A stretch of 59,581 nt of DNA from Marinilabiliales bacterium (lineage in GTDB: Bacteria; Bacteroidota; Bacteroidia; Bacteroidales; F082), in contig PKTA01000057.1 of NCBI GenBank assembly GCA_002869365.1, forward strand, positions 7,577 through 67,157, written 5' to 3'. Under the pieces are notes generated by a model that worked only from the letters and a program-made list of their open reading frames with translations, made no database searches and had not been told where the DNA came from. The position numbers and the translations under genes were made by a program. Positions 52,158-59,581 of the stretch are shown here, in pieces (within the stretch, counting starts at the first letter, position 1; each line of letters opens with the position of its first letter).

Positions 52158-53124
52158 CGGCACCTCCTTTCTGATTATTTAATGGCTCATCTTCAGTTTT
52201 TACAAGCTTAGTTTCTTGCACAAAATCAACGCAATGTGTAATACTCAAATCGTTCTCAAGAGGAGTAGGCTGTGATTTTGCAAATTTTACCAAATCTGAT
52301 AACTCAAAAACGGAGTTTATCTTTGACAGAGCCTCTTTATTATCTAATTGCGATATTAATTCATCTTTAATTTCATCGGAAGTCATTTCTATGGCATTAA
52401 AATTGAATCTTCTGCTAAGATATTCGCGCATGATATCAGTTAACTGAGAATGATAATCTTTAATTTTTCCCTGTTGCCATACTTTCGCTAAACGTAATTC
52501 GTCTAATTTTTCAAGAGCAACAATATCCGCCGGCCTTAGAGGTTTGGGTTTTGGTGCAAATATTGGTTGATTATTTTTACGTTTTGCAAGAAACCAAAAT
52601 AAAACTATTATCAAAGCAATCAATGCAATACCTCCCAATCCCCATGGTAGAATTTCCATAAAAGTATATGGCTCAGAATATGGTAAAACAATAGGCTTAA
52701 TTGCTTTTGTTGTATCCACAACCGGAGTGTTTACCTGTAAATATATTGGAGGGCTGCTATTTGAAAACTTTAAAGAAGTATCACTGCCATAACGGAATGT
52801 GTAAGATGGGACTTCAAAATAACCTGAATCAAATGAAGTTATAGTAAGTCTCTGATTCAATATCATCTGGCTGTCGCTAAAGCTGGTGTCGATTTTACTT
52901 TTATGGGTTACTTCCAGATGTTTTGTAAGAGTATCACCAATTTGTGGCCAGACAAAATTAGATCCTCTGGGGATTTTTAAACCAATTTCAAGTTTAGTCT
53001 GATCCCCAATCATTATGGCATTGGTGTCAAGTACCGAATAGGCTTCGGTGCTTTGTGCAGCAACAAATTTTCCAACCAAAATGGCAATTACTATTATTAT
53101 ATATTTAATTGATTTAACTATCAT
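52150..53124 (-). CDS. DUF4381/BatD-like membrane protein of the bat operon
   Basis: A 324-residue protein with signal peptide (IIIVIAILVGKFVAAQ), a periplasmic beta domain (DTNAIMIGDQTKLEIGLKIPRGSNFVWPQIGDTL), a transmembrane helix near residue 175-195 (LGGIALIALIIVLFWFLAKR), and a cytoplasmic helical domain (ALEKLDELRLAKVWQQGKIKDYHSQLTDIMREYLSRRFNFNAIEMTSDEI). This fits the DUF4381-like gene between DUF58 and BatA in other bat operons. I chose ATG 53124 because GTG 53154 overlaps the upstream gene and gives a polar pre-extension. Confidence 0.82.
   Translation of the reverse strand: MIVKSIKYIIIVIAILVGKFVAAQSTEAYSVLDTNAIMIGDQTKLEIGLKIPRGSNFVWPQIGDTLTKHLEVTHKSKIDTSFSDSQMILNQRLTITSFDSGYFEVPSYTFRYGSDTSLKFSNSSPPIYLQVNTPVVDTTKAIKPIVLPYSEPYTFMEILPWGLGGIALIALIIVLFWFLAKRKNNQPIFAPKPKPLRPADIVALEKLDELRLAKVWQQGKIKDYHSQLTDIMREYLSRRFNFNAIEMTSDEIKDELISQLDNKEALSKINSVFELSDLVKFAKSQPTPLENDLSITHCVDFVQETKLVKTEDEPLNNQKGGADV
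52160..52168 (-). promoter_or_regulatory. strong Shine-Dalgarno for batA
   Basis: The minus strand reads AGGAGG followed by TGCCG and ATG. It lies inside the coding end of the upstream gene. Such a complete anti-16S match is uncommon in Bacteroidota and fixes the batA start. Confidence 0.65.
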
Positions 53125-53137
53125 TATTTTAAATGAT

Positions 53138-54013
53138 TTATCTTCTTGACTCACGTTTTTTAAATAAATTCATCAACGGCCTAACATAGTCTTCTCCCGT
53201 ATAAACCTTCACCATATCAATACCAAATCTGGCAAACTGTTTGTCTATTTCCTGTCGTTTTTTTGCTGTCCAGTTAGCAACATGTTCTCTAACTTTTCTG
53301 CTGGAAGTGTCCACCATAATTGTATTCCCGGTTTCGGCATCCATCATTTTTACCAGACCAATGTTTGGAAGGTTTGTTTCTCTTTTATCTGTAACTCTAA
53401 TGGCTATTAAATCGTGTTTATGATTGGCAATTTGAATTGACTTTTCATAACCATCACTCATAAAATCTGATATTAAGAAGGCAGTACTTTTTTTCTTTAT
53501 GGCATTTGTTAAATACCTTAATGCTTCAGAAATGTCGGTACCTTTGCTATCCGCTTCAAAATCTATTAACTATCTGATAATGCGTAATATATGCGAAGTG
53601 CCTTTTTGAGGAGGAATGAATTTTTCAATTTTATCGCTGAAGAAAATTACTCCTACTTTATCGTTGTTTTGTATGGCTGAGAAAGATATTACAGCAGCAA
53701 TTTCAGTAATTAATTCCTGTTTAAACTGCATTTGAGTCCCGAATGAATTTGAACCCGACACATCAATAAGTAGCATAACGGTGAGTTCTCTTTCTTCTTC
53801 AAATATTTTTATAAAAGGATGGTTATAACGTGCGGTAACATTCCAGTCAATATTTCTGATATCATCACCGTATTGATATTCTCTCACCTCGCTAAAGGCC
53901 ATTCCTCTACCTTTGAAAACACTATGGTACTCACCCGAAAACAATTGGTTAGATAAACCCCTTGTTTTTATCTCAATCTTCCTTACCTTCTTAAATATTT
54001 CCTTTTGATCCAT
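53138..54013 (-). pseudogene. DUF58 protein interrupted by an in-frame TAG
   Basis: A 291-codon frame from ATG 54013 to TAA 53138-53140, with one internal TAG at 53572-53570 (codon 148). The first half holds the DUF58 signature (KIEIKTRGLSNQLFSGEYHSVFKGRGMAFSEVREYQYGDDIRNIDWNVTARYNHPFIKIFEEERE) and the VWA-like LLIDVSGSNSFGT. The second half continues in the same frame: LIDFEADSKGTDISEALRYLTNAIKKKSTAFLISDFM. No frameshift is involved. It sits between moxR and the DUF4381-like gene as usual. Typed pseudogene for the broken frame; readthrough or sequence error remain possible. A TTG at 54034 could be an alternative start. Confidence 0.88.
53570..53572 (-). other. in-frame amber codon inside the DUF58 gene
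   Basis: TAG follows HILRIIR, where relatives have a polar residue (Glu by memory, as in IIRELIDF). One base change from GAG, CAG or AAG would restore sense. Flanking sequence shows no other disruption. Confidence 0.92.
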
Positions 54014-54115
54014 TTTGATGTTTTCTGAATTCAAATATTAAATTAATATCAACTCAGTTTAGTTAACCAACTTTCTCTTTTGACTCACAACCAACAACTC
54101 ATAACTCAAAACTGT

Positions 54116-55108
54116 CTAAGGTACTTCAACACTATTAAGTATTTCATTAATAATATCTTCACTCGTAATGTTTTCAGCTTCAGCTTCATATGTTAAACCT
54201 ATTCTGTGGCGCATTACATCATGAGATATAGCCCTTACATCTTCAGGAATAACATAACCTCTTCTTTTGATAAAAGCATATGCTTTGGCTGCGAGTGCCA
54301 GGTTAATACTTGCACGTGGAGATGCTCCATATGAAATCATGTTGTCGAATTTGCCCAATCGATAATCTTTCGGATAACGTGAAGCAAATACTATATCGGT
54401 AATATAATTTTCAATTTTCTCATCCAGGTAAACTTCTCTGACGATTTCTCTTGCATGCAAGATTTCCTTTGGTTTAATTACCTTGTTTATTGTAGCCGTT
54501 GCGTTTGTAATATTTTGGCGTAATATTAATTTCTCCTCTTCTTTTTTGGGATAACTAATTACAACCTTAAGCATAAAACGGTCAACCTGCGCTTCTGGAA
54601 GCGGGTAAGTTCCTTCTTGTTCTATTGGGTTTTGCGTTGCCATAACAAGAAAAGGTTCCTGCAACTTAAATGTTTCATCACCAATAGTTACCTGTCGTTC
54701 CTGCATGGCTTCCAATAAAGCACTTTGTACTTTTGCAGGAGAGCGGTTAATTTCATCGGCAAGAATGAAGTTAGCGAAAATTGGCCCTTTCTTTACTACG
54801 AACTCTTCATTTTTCTGACTGTAAATAAGTGTTCCCAACAAGTCGGCTGGAAGTAAGTCAGGAGTGAATTGAATGCGGCTGAATTTTGCATCAATAACGT
54901 TAGCCAGTGAGTTTATGGCCAAAGTTTTAGCAAGTCCCGGAACTCCCTCCAGTAAAATATGTCCATTGGCCAACAATCCGATTAATAATCTTTCAGTCAT
55001 ATGTTTCTGACCGATAATTACCTTGTTCATTTCCAGATGAATCATGTCTATAAACTGGCTCTCTTTCTGGATTTTTTCGTTCAGTTCCCTGATATCAGTT
55101 TCTAACAT
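54116..55108 (-). CDS. MoxR-family AAA+ ATPase
   Basis: A 330-residue AAA+ ATPase heading the bat operon. Walker A is LLEGVPGLAKTLAINSLA. Walker B is FILADEINRSPAKVQSALLEAMQERQVTIG. Sensor 1 is FLVMATQNPIEQEGTYPLPEAQVDRFML, and sensor 2 is near SYGASPRASINLALAAKAYAF. MoxR proteins act as chaperones for VWA-domain partners, here presumably DUF58, BatA and BatB. It ends in TAG; the gap to DUF58 is 102 bases and contains an AACTCATAACT repeat word. A TATCTTTG element lies upstream. Confidence 0.95.
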   Translation of the reverse strand: MLETDIRELNEKIQKESQFIDMIHLEMNKVIIGQKHMTERLLIGLLANGHILLEGVPGLAKTLAINSLANVIDAKFSRIQFTPDLLPADLLGTLIYSQKNEEFVVKKGPIFANFILADEINRSPAKVQSALLEAMQERQVTIGDETFKLQEPFLVMATQNPIEQEGTYPLPEAQVDRFMLKVVISYPKKEEEKLILRQNITNATATINKVIKPKEILHAREIVREVYLDEKIENYITDIVFASRYPKDYRLGKFDNMISYGASPRASINLALAAKAYAFIKRRGYVIPEDVRAISHDVMRHRIGLTYEAEAENITSEDIINEILNSVEVP

Positions 55109-55134
55109 TTTTATTGATTTTGTTTTTTGATGCG

Positions 55135-55142
55135 CAAAGATA
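55135..55142 (-). promoter_or_regulatory. TAnnTTTG -7 element for the moxR-bat operon
   Basis: The minus strand reads TATCTTTG, 27 bases upstream of the moxR ATG. Five GTTAA words follow upstream (55165-55259). Confidence 0.55.
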
Positions 55143-55164
55143 TTAAAGGCTTATTTTTCACCAC

Positions 55165-55259
55165 GTTAAAATATGTTAAGGTGGTTTAAGCTTTAGTTAA
55201 ACTTAATTAATAGTCTATTAAAGTCAGTTAAAAATGAATGAAATGTTGATTGATGTTAA
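55165..55259. repeat. GTTAA word cluster upstream of moxR
   Basis: GTTAA occurs at 55165, 55175, 55196, 55227 and 55255, with GTTTAA at 55184. The first four are spaced 10, 21 and 31 bases apart, close to multiples of a helical turn. It could be an operator array or chance in AT-rich DNA. Confidence 0.3.
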
Positions 55260-55293
55260 AAGATTAAGAATTGGTAATGAGATGGAGGACAAT

Positions 55294-55668
55294 TTATTTG
55301 CTTCGAATTTCACGCCCAAATGGTGTTAGAGCCAATCCGGCAAGTTTAAAGTGTTGATGACCCCAGGGTATTCCAACTATAGTTATGTAGAATAATATAC
55401 CAAAAGCAAAATGTGTAAGCATAATCCAAAATCCGCCTACAAAAAACCAAAGAATATTCATTATTGTACTTAAACATCCCGAAGGAAATGATGTTTTAAC
55501 TACTTCGCTTCCAAATGGCCATAAAGCAAGAATGCCCAACTTTAATGTTTGCAGTCCGAAAGGTATGCCAATAATTGTTAGCATCATAATCACGCTGGAT
55601 ATTATATATTCAATGGCTATTGCAAAACCGCCAAATACTAACCAAATTATATTACCAAGAATTTTCAT
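55294..55668 (-). CDS. YccF domain membrane protein
   Basis: A 124-residue inner-membrane protein with two copies of the YccF motif. The first is IIWLVFGGFAIAIEYIISSVIMMLTIIGIPFGLQTLKLGILALWPFG. The second is ILWFFVGGFWIMLTHFAFGILFYITIVGIPWGHQHFKLAGLALTPFG. The GIPxGxQxxKLxxLAxxPFG repeat is diagnostic. Function is unknown. Single gene with a TACTTTTG element about 20 bases upstream. Confidence 0.93.
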   Translation of the reverse strand: MKILGNIIWLVFGGFAIAIEYIISSVIMMLTIIGIPFGLQTLKLGILALWPFGSEVVKTSFPSGCLSTIMNILWFFVGGFWIMLTHFAFGILFYITIVGIPWGHQHFKLAGLALTPFGREIRSK

Positions 55669-55687
55669 TTGCTAATTATTTATATTA

Positions 55688-55695
55688 CAAAAGTA
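55688..55695 (-). promoter_or_regulatory. TAnnTTTG -7 element for yccF
   Basis: The minus strand reads TACTTTTG, 20 bases before the start at 55668. Confidence 0.55.
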
Positions 55696-55806
55696 GTTTT
55701 ATTAAATAAACCTAACACCAGATTTTCATGTAAATTAATTATTTAGAACATCAATAAATTATCCACTAAGCAAACATATTATATAATATGATGTCTTATT
55801 TTAGGA

Positions 55807-55814
55807 TACTTTTG
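55807..55814 (+). promoter_or_regulatory. TAnnTTTG -7 element for the C25 protease
   Basis: TACTTTTG, exact consensus, 20 bases before the ATG at 55835. Confidence 0.6.
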
Positions 55815-55834
55815 TATTAGTTAAATTCAATATT

Positions 55835-58800
55835 ATGAAAAAGTTTTATGCTCTATTATTTTGTATTGCAATGTTTTCAGGTCTTTTTGCAGGAACAATA
55901 CAAAAGGAGTACTCATTTTCCAGTCCTAAAGTTTCAATCAACAACACCTATCAAACTATAAGTTTTGAGGGATGTATGTTAACATCTCCAACAGGAGAGC
56001 CCATATTGCCATATTATCCTGTAAAACTTTTATTACCTCCTGGAGAAATTGCAACCAAAATTGAATTTGTTGGAGAGAATGAAATTGTCATGGAAGGAAA
56101 TTATCAATTATATCCAAGTCAGCCTTCAAGACCTATTTCCAAAGATCCTGAAGGTAAATTCTATAAAAAAGAGGATGTTTATTCTTCTGATAAATCCTAT
56201 CCTGCCAAGCATACAGGCGGTTTATCCACTTCATATTTAAATGGTTATGGTTTTGCTCTTTCCACGTTTTCACCAATAAAATATAACCCTCTTACAGGTA
56301 AAATTTCTTATTTCACTAAAGTTAAAATAATAATTACTACAACTTCAGCCAAATCTTCCGAAGAGGCTTTAAAGAACTTAAGCAGCAGAAAAACGGTTAT
56401 TGAAAGGGTACATGATTTTGCTCAAAATCCTATGGAAATTACATCATACACAAACAAGTCAACGTTATCTGATGATCCTTATGAACTGTTAATATTAACT
56501 ACCGATCAATATGAAAATGATTTTGAAGATCTTAGGAATATTTATCTTTCGAGAGGTGTAAGGTCAAAGATATTTACAAAGGAATATATTGTTCAAAATG
56601 TAAGTGGACAAGATGTGCCTGAAAAAATCAGAAATTTTATTATCCAGGAATATCAGGAGTCGGACATCGAATATGTGCTTTTGGGTGGAGATGTTGAGAA
56701 TATACCCTACAGAGGTTTTTATTGTTATGTGGAGTCGGGGAGTGGATATTCTGATTATGGTATTCCTGCCGATTTATATTATTCGGCACTTGATGGAAAC
56801 TGGAATGATAATGGAGACTCAAAATGGGGGGAACCCGATGAAGATGACCTGCTTCCGGAACTTGCTGTTGCCCGTTTTCCTTTTAGTAATATTGATGAGT
56901 TAAATAACCTTATACATAAGAGTATTTCTTATCAAAACTCACCTGTCTTGGGAGAATTCCAAAAGCCATTTTTGGCAGGAGAGAACTTATATTCAAATCC
57001 TGATACCTGGGGAAAAGATTATTTGGATTTATTAATAGGAGAGCATAGCGATAATGGTTATACAACAAGTGGATTTCCAGCAACTTACAATTACGAAACC
57101 ATGTATGAATATGATGCATCATGGAGTGGGAGCGATTTAATCAATAAGATTAATGAAGGTAAACAGTTTGTTCATCATGTTGGGCATGCCAATTCAACTT
57201 ATGTTGCACATCTTTCGAATGGTTATATAACTGATGCAAATTTTTTTGGTGCAAATGGTATTGATCATAACTATACAATTATGCAATCACATGGATGCGA
57301 TTGCGGTAGTTTTGATGCTAACGATTGTATTTTGGAGAGAATGGTTAACATTCAGAATTTTGCTGTTGCTGTAATTGGAAACTCACGTTATGGATGGTTT
57401 AATGAAGGTCAAACAGAAGGACCGTCACAACATTTGCACAGAGAAATGGTGGATGCTATGTTTAACGATCAAATAGCACAAATTGGAAAAGCCTTTGTTG
57501 AAAGTAAAATACAAACTGCTCCATGGGTGGAGGCTCCAGGTCAGTGGGAAGAAGGTGCTTTAAGATGGAATTTTTATGACATAAATATATTGGGTGATCC
57601 AGCCATGAGTATATGGAATGATGAGCCAATGGAAATTGATGTGGATTATCCAGAACAAGTGGCATTAGGAACTACTTCATTTGAAGTAGTTTTAGCTCAG
57701 GATGCCAATCCATTGGAAAATTATAGTTGTGCTGTTATGATGGATGGAGAATTGCTTTCAACAGCCCTGTCAAATGAAAATGGAGTAGCAACTCTAAACT
57801 TTGATCCGGCAATAGATCAGCCAGGAGAGGCATCTTTAATAGTTAGCGGTTATGTCTGCTTGCCCGATACCAATCAAATAATGTTTATCGCTGCCGGAGA
57901 ACCTTATGTTATTTATGCTGAAAATCAGGTAGATGATGAGAATGGCAATCAAAACGGAATGATAGATTGTGGCGAGAATATTATGTTAAACCTTGCAATG
58001 GAAAACATTGGTGAACAGGATGCCTTGAATGTAAATTCTATTTTGTCAACCGAAAATGAATATGTTAGTTTTGATGATGATTCAGAGCCTTATGGCGATA
58101 TCACCATGGGAGAAACTGTTATGAAGAATCAGGCTTTTTCATTTGATGTGGCAAACAATATTCCTGATCAAACAGAACTAAATTTTGTGCTTACAGCTTC
58201 AGATAGTAATTCTGATTGGACTTCTGAGTTTAGCCTTATGGCGAACGCCCCTGTTTTAGCTTCTTCAGAAATAACTTTAAATGATGAAGTTGGTGGAAAT
58301 GGTAATGGTATTATCGATCCGGGTGAAACAATTGTAATTAACATAGTTGTTTCCAATATTGGCCATAGCGAATGTTTTGATGCGTCTTCTGTTATAGAAA
58401 GTAGCAGTCCATATTTGGATTTTGATAATAGTACAATAGAAATGGGAGATATGGATATTTCAGATTCGTTTATATGCGAATTTACTGTTAATGTTGATGC
58501 AGCCGCACCTCAGGGAACACAAATTAACCTGACACTGAATATGTTATGTGGCGAGTATGAATTCCAGGCATCTTATGTCCAAACTGTTGGTTTATTAATA
58601 GAGGATTTTGAGAGTGGCGATTTCTCATCTTTCGACTGGGTGATAAGCGGTGATGAACCATGGATAGTTACCGATGAAAATGTTTTTGCTGGAGATTTTA
58701 GTGGCAAGTCAGGTGAAATTACTGATAGTGAAGAATCAAATCTTATGATACAAATTGAAGTTAATGGTGATGGCGAAATTAGTTTCTATCGTAAGGTTTC

Positions 58801-59281
58801 TTCCGAGCCTGACTGGGATTTTCTTGAATTTTATATTGATGGAGAACTAAAAGGCTCATGGTCGGGTGAAGAAAGTTGGGAAGAATTTACTTATCCGGTA
58901 ACAAATGGAACACATATTTTAAAATGGTCGTATGTGAAAGATTCCTATATGTCGGGAGGTGTCGATTGTGCCTGGCTCGATGATATTATTTTCCCTGCCA
59001 CAGCAACAATTTTGGATATTAATAAAACTATAAGAGAAAGAGCAATTAATATTTATCCAAACCCTAGTAAAGGTTTGATAGTTATTGAATCGAATGCAGG
59101 CTTTTTAAATACTGATATCAAGGTATACGATTTGAATGGACGTAATGTTTTTATAAATAATATAAATTCAACATCAATACAGACTTCAGTTGATTTAAGC
59201 AATCTAAGGAATGGGCTTTATCTTATTGAGTTCAAAAACTCTCAAGGTATTCTTGTTGAGAAGGTCGTAATAAGAAAATAA
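55835..59281 (+). CDS. C25-family (gingipain-like) cysteine protease with type IX secretion signal
   Basis: An 1148-residue secreted protease. The signal peptide (YALLFCIAMFSGLFAG) is followed by a C25 propeptide (to about residue 195). The peptidase domain runs about 210-600, with YELLILTTDQYENDFEDL at its start, the catalytic His in QFVHHVGHANSTYVAHL (about 446-450) and the catalytic Cys in SHGCDCGSFDAND (about 488). Two related beta repeats follow (ENGNQNGMIDCGENIML near 705, GGNGNGIIDPGETIVI near 820). A jelly-roll-like domain (EDFESGDFSSFDW near 925) and the T9SS sorting domain (INIYPNPSKG...LRNGLYLIEF...KVVIRK, from about 1070) complete it. It is probably exported and attached to the cell surface. 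Confidence 0.93.
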   Translation: MKKFYALLFCIAMFSGLFAGTIQKEYSFSSPKVSINNTYQTISFEGCMLTSPTGEPILPYYPVKLLLPPGEIATKIEFVGENEIVMEGNYQLYPSQPSRPISKDPEGKFYKKEDVYSSDKSYPAKHTGGLSTSYLNGYGFALSTFSPIKYNPLTGKISYFTKVKIIITTTSAKSSEEALKNLSSRKTVIERVHDFAQNPMEITSYTNKSTLSDDPYELLILTTDQYENDFEDLRNIYLSRGVRSKIFTKEYIVQNVSGQDVPEKIRNFIIQEYQESDIEYVLLGGDVENIPYRGFYCYVESGSGYSDYGIPADLYYSALDGNWNDNGDSKWGEPDEDDLLPELAVARFPFSNIDELNNLIHKSISYQNSPVLGEFQKPFLAGENLYSNPDTWGKDYLDLLIGEHSDNGYTTSGFPATYNYETMYEYDASWSGSDLINKINEGKQFVHHVGHANSTYVAHLSNGYITDANFFGANGIDHNYTIMQSHGCDCGSFDANDCILERMVNIQNFAVAVIGNSRYGWFNEGQTEGPSQHLHREMVDAMFNDQIAQIGKAFVESKIQTAPWVEAPGQWEEGALRWNFYDINILGDPAMSIWNDEPMEIDVDYPEQVALGTTSFEVVLAQDANPLENYSCAVMMDGELLSTALSNENGVATLNFDPAIDQPGEASLIVSGYVCLPDTNQIMFIAAGEPYVIYAENQVDDENGNQNGMIDCGENIMLNLAMENIGEQDALNVNSILSTENEYVSFDDDSEPYGDITMGETVMKNQAFSFDVANNIPDQTELNFVLTASDSNSDWTSEFSLMANAPVLASSEITLNDEVGGNGNGIIDPGETIVINIVVSNIGHSECFDASSVIESSSPYLDFDNSTIEMGDMDISDSFICEFTVNVDAAAPQGTQINLTLNMLCGEYEFQASYVQTVGLLIEDFESGDFSSFDWVISGDEPWIVTDENVFAGDFSGKSGEITDSEESNLMIQIEVNGDGEISFYRKVSSEPDWDFLEFYIDGELKGSWSGEESWEEFTYPVTNGTHILKWSYVKDSYMSGGVDCAWLDDIIFPATATILDINKTIRERAINIYPNPSKGLIVIESNAGFLNTDIKVYDLNGRNVFINNINSTSIQTSVDLSNLRNGLYLIEFKNSQGILVEKVVIRK

Positions 59282-59288
59282 AAAAAAA

Positions 59289-59296
59289 TACTTTTG
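59289..59296 (+). promoter_or_regulatory. TAnnTTTG -7 element for the esterase gene
   Basis: TACTTTTG begins 8 bases after the protease stop and ends 36 bases before the ATG at 59333. Confidence 0.5.
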
Positions 59297-59332
59297 GTAT
59301 TTCTAATTAAGTGTTTTGCAAATTGAAATAAC

Positions 59333-59581
59333 ATGAAAAAACTACTTATTTTACTTATAATTTTGCCAATGCTTATGCAGGCACAACAAACTATTAATTC
59401 TTCCATAGAGCATGATGGACTTACCAGAGACTATATTATATATATACCTGAAAATTATGATGGAACACAAGCAGTACCATTGATTTTAAATTTTCATGGC
59501 TATGGTAGTAATGCTTTTGAGCAGATGAATTATGGTGATTTCAGACCTATAGCAGATACAGCAGGTTTTTTGGTTGTTCAA
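59333..59581 (+). CDS. secreted alpha/beta hydrolase, PHB-depolymerase/feruloyl-esterase-like (3' end outside window)
   Basis: The first 83 residues of a gene cut by the window edge. The signal peptide (KKLLILLIILPMLMQAQ) is followed by SIEHDGLTRDYIIYIPENYDG, VPLILNFHGYGSNAFEQM (oxyanion-hole HGxG region) and ADTAGFLVVQ. This matches the LpqC/PHB-depolymerase-like esterases. The catalytic Ser, Asp and His lie beyond the window. It follows the C25 protease, also exported; a C-terminal type IX signal may be expected but cannot be seen. Confidence 0.85.
   Translation, partial: MKKLLILLIILPMLMQAQQTINSSIEHDGLTRDYIIYIPENYDGTQAVPLILNFHGYGSNAFEQMNYGDFRPIADTAGFLVVQ

Noticed and set aside
31749-54013. 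Reassignment of UAG to an amino acid in this organism
   Set aside because: About ten genes in the window end normally at TAG (mscS, second haem gene, lpdA, lpxB, tyrS, DUF62, batE, moxR and others). Only two internal cases exist, so full reassignment does not fit; local readthrough or error remain open.
1-59581. tRNA, rRNA, prophage or defence island
   Set aside because: All longer gaps were read on both strands; no cloverleaf, rRNA signature, integrase, transposase, restriction or toxin-antitoxin gene was recognised.

Overview
The window looks like a chromosomal segment of an AT-rich Bacteroidota bacterium, most likely Bacteroidales/Marinilabiliales-like and at least partly anaerobic. The evidence is: a full Bat (aerotolerance-type) operon with MoxR; a four-subunit ferredoxin-dependent 2-oxoacid oxidoreductase; a C25 (gingipain-like) protease with a type IX secretion C-terminal signal; a PorE-like OmpA protein; DUF5916 and SPOR-type outer-membrane proteins; and the Bacteroidota -7 promoter element TAnnTTTG in front of most operon heads. 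No rRNA, tRNA, CRISPR array, transposase, integrase or phage gene was seen. The content is mostly conserved core genes, not an accessory island. Family assignments come from reading the proteins and from memory of the families; no database search was run.

Layout. 1-9.5 kb: a small hypothetical gene and an MscS channel, then a minus-strand block with glutamate dehydrogenase followed by two tandem PEP-synthase-like ATP-grasp proteins, a voltage-gated-type K+ channel, a TIGR02757 protein and a small outer-membrane protein. 9.6-10.5 kb: two CxxCH haem-binding proteins ending in a clear bidirectional terminator. 10.5-13.2 kb: the VOR/KOR-type operon. 13.5-21.4 kb: PorE-like OmpA protein, HD hydrolase, lpdA, an Old Yellow Enzyme and a DUF5916 protein. 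21.8-27.6 kb: a plus-strand run with DUF2520, KdsC, UbiA-family, Maf, SurE and LpxB proteins, largely envelope and lipid functions. 27.6-45 kb: mnmA, kbl, acpS, an SDR epimerase, tyrS, a SirB1-like protein, purC, phoH, a DUF62 protein, PAP2, a TonB-C-like protein, MerR, M23 peptidase, alaS, a TPR protein and a barrel-SPOR protein. 45-55.1 kb: moxR, DUF58, a DUF4381-like protein, batA-batE and a terminal lipoprotein. 55.3 kb to the end: YccF, the C25 protease and the start of a secreted esterase.

The most unusual signal is two in-frame TAG codons inside otherwise intact conserved genes: tyrS (codon 85, an essential gene) and the DUF58 gene of the moxR/bat operon (codon 148). About ten other genes here, including tyrS itself, end normally in TAG, so wholesale UAG reassignment is unlikely. 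The choices are sequence or assembly error, real nonsense mutations, or local readthrough or suppression. Second is the gdhA-linked tandem of PEP/pyruvate-binding proteins. Both lack the phosphohistidine and PEP-binding domains of PEP synthase and instead share a C-terminal module with GRWG and GxHFF motifs. Third are a degenerate transglutaminase-like lipoprotein closing the bat operon, tightly packed divergent promoters, and several short intergenic repeat tracts sharing the same sequence words, one of them MITE-like. I did not find a clearly new defence or mobile system.
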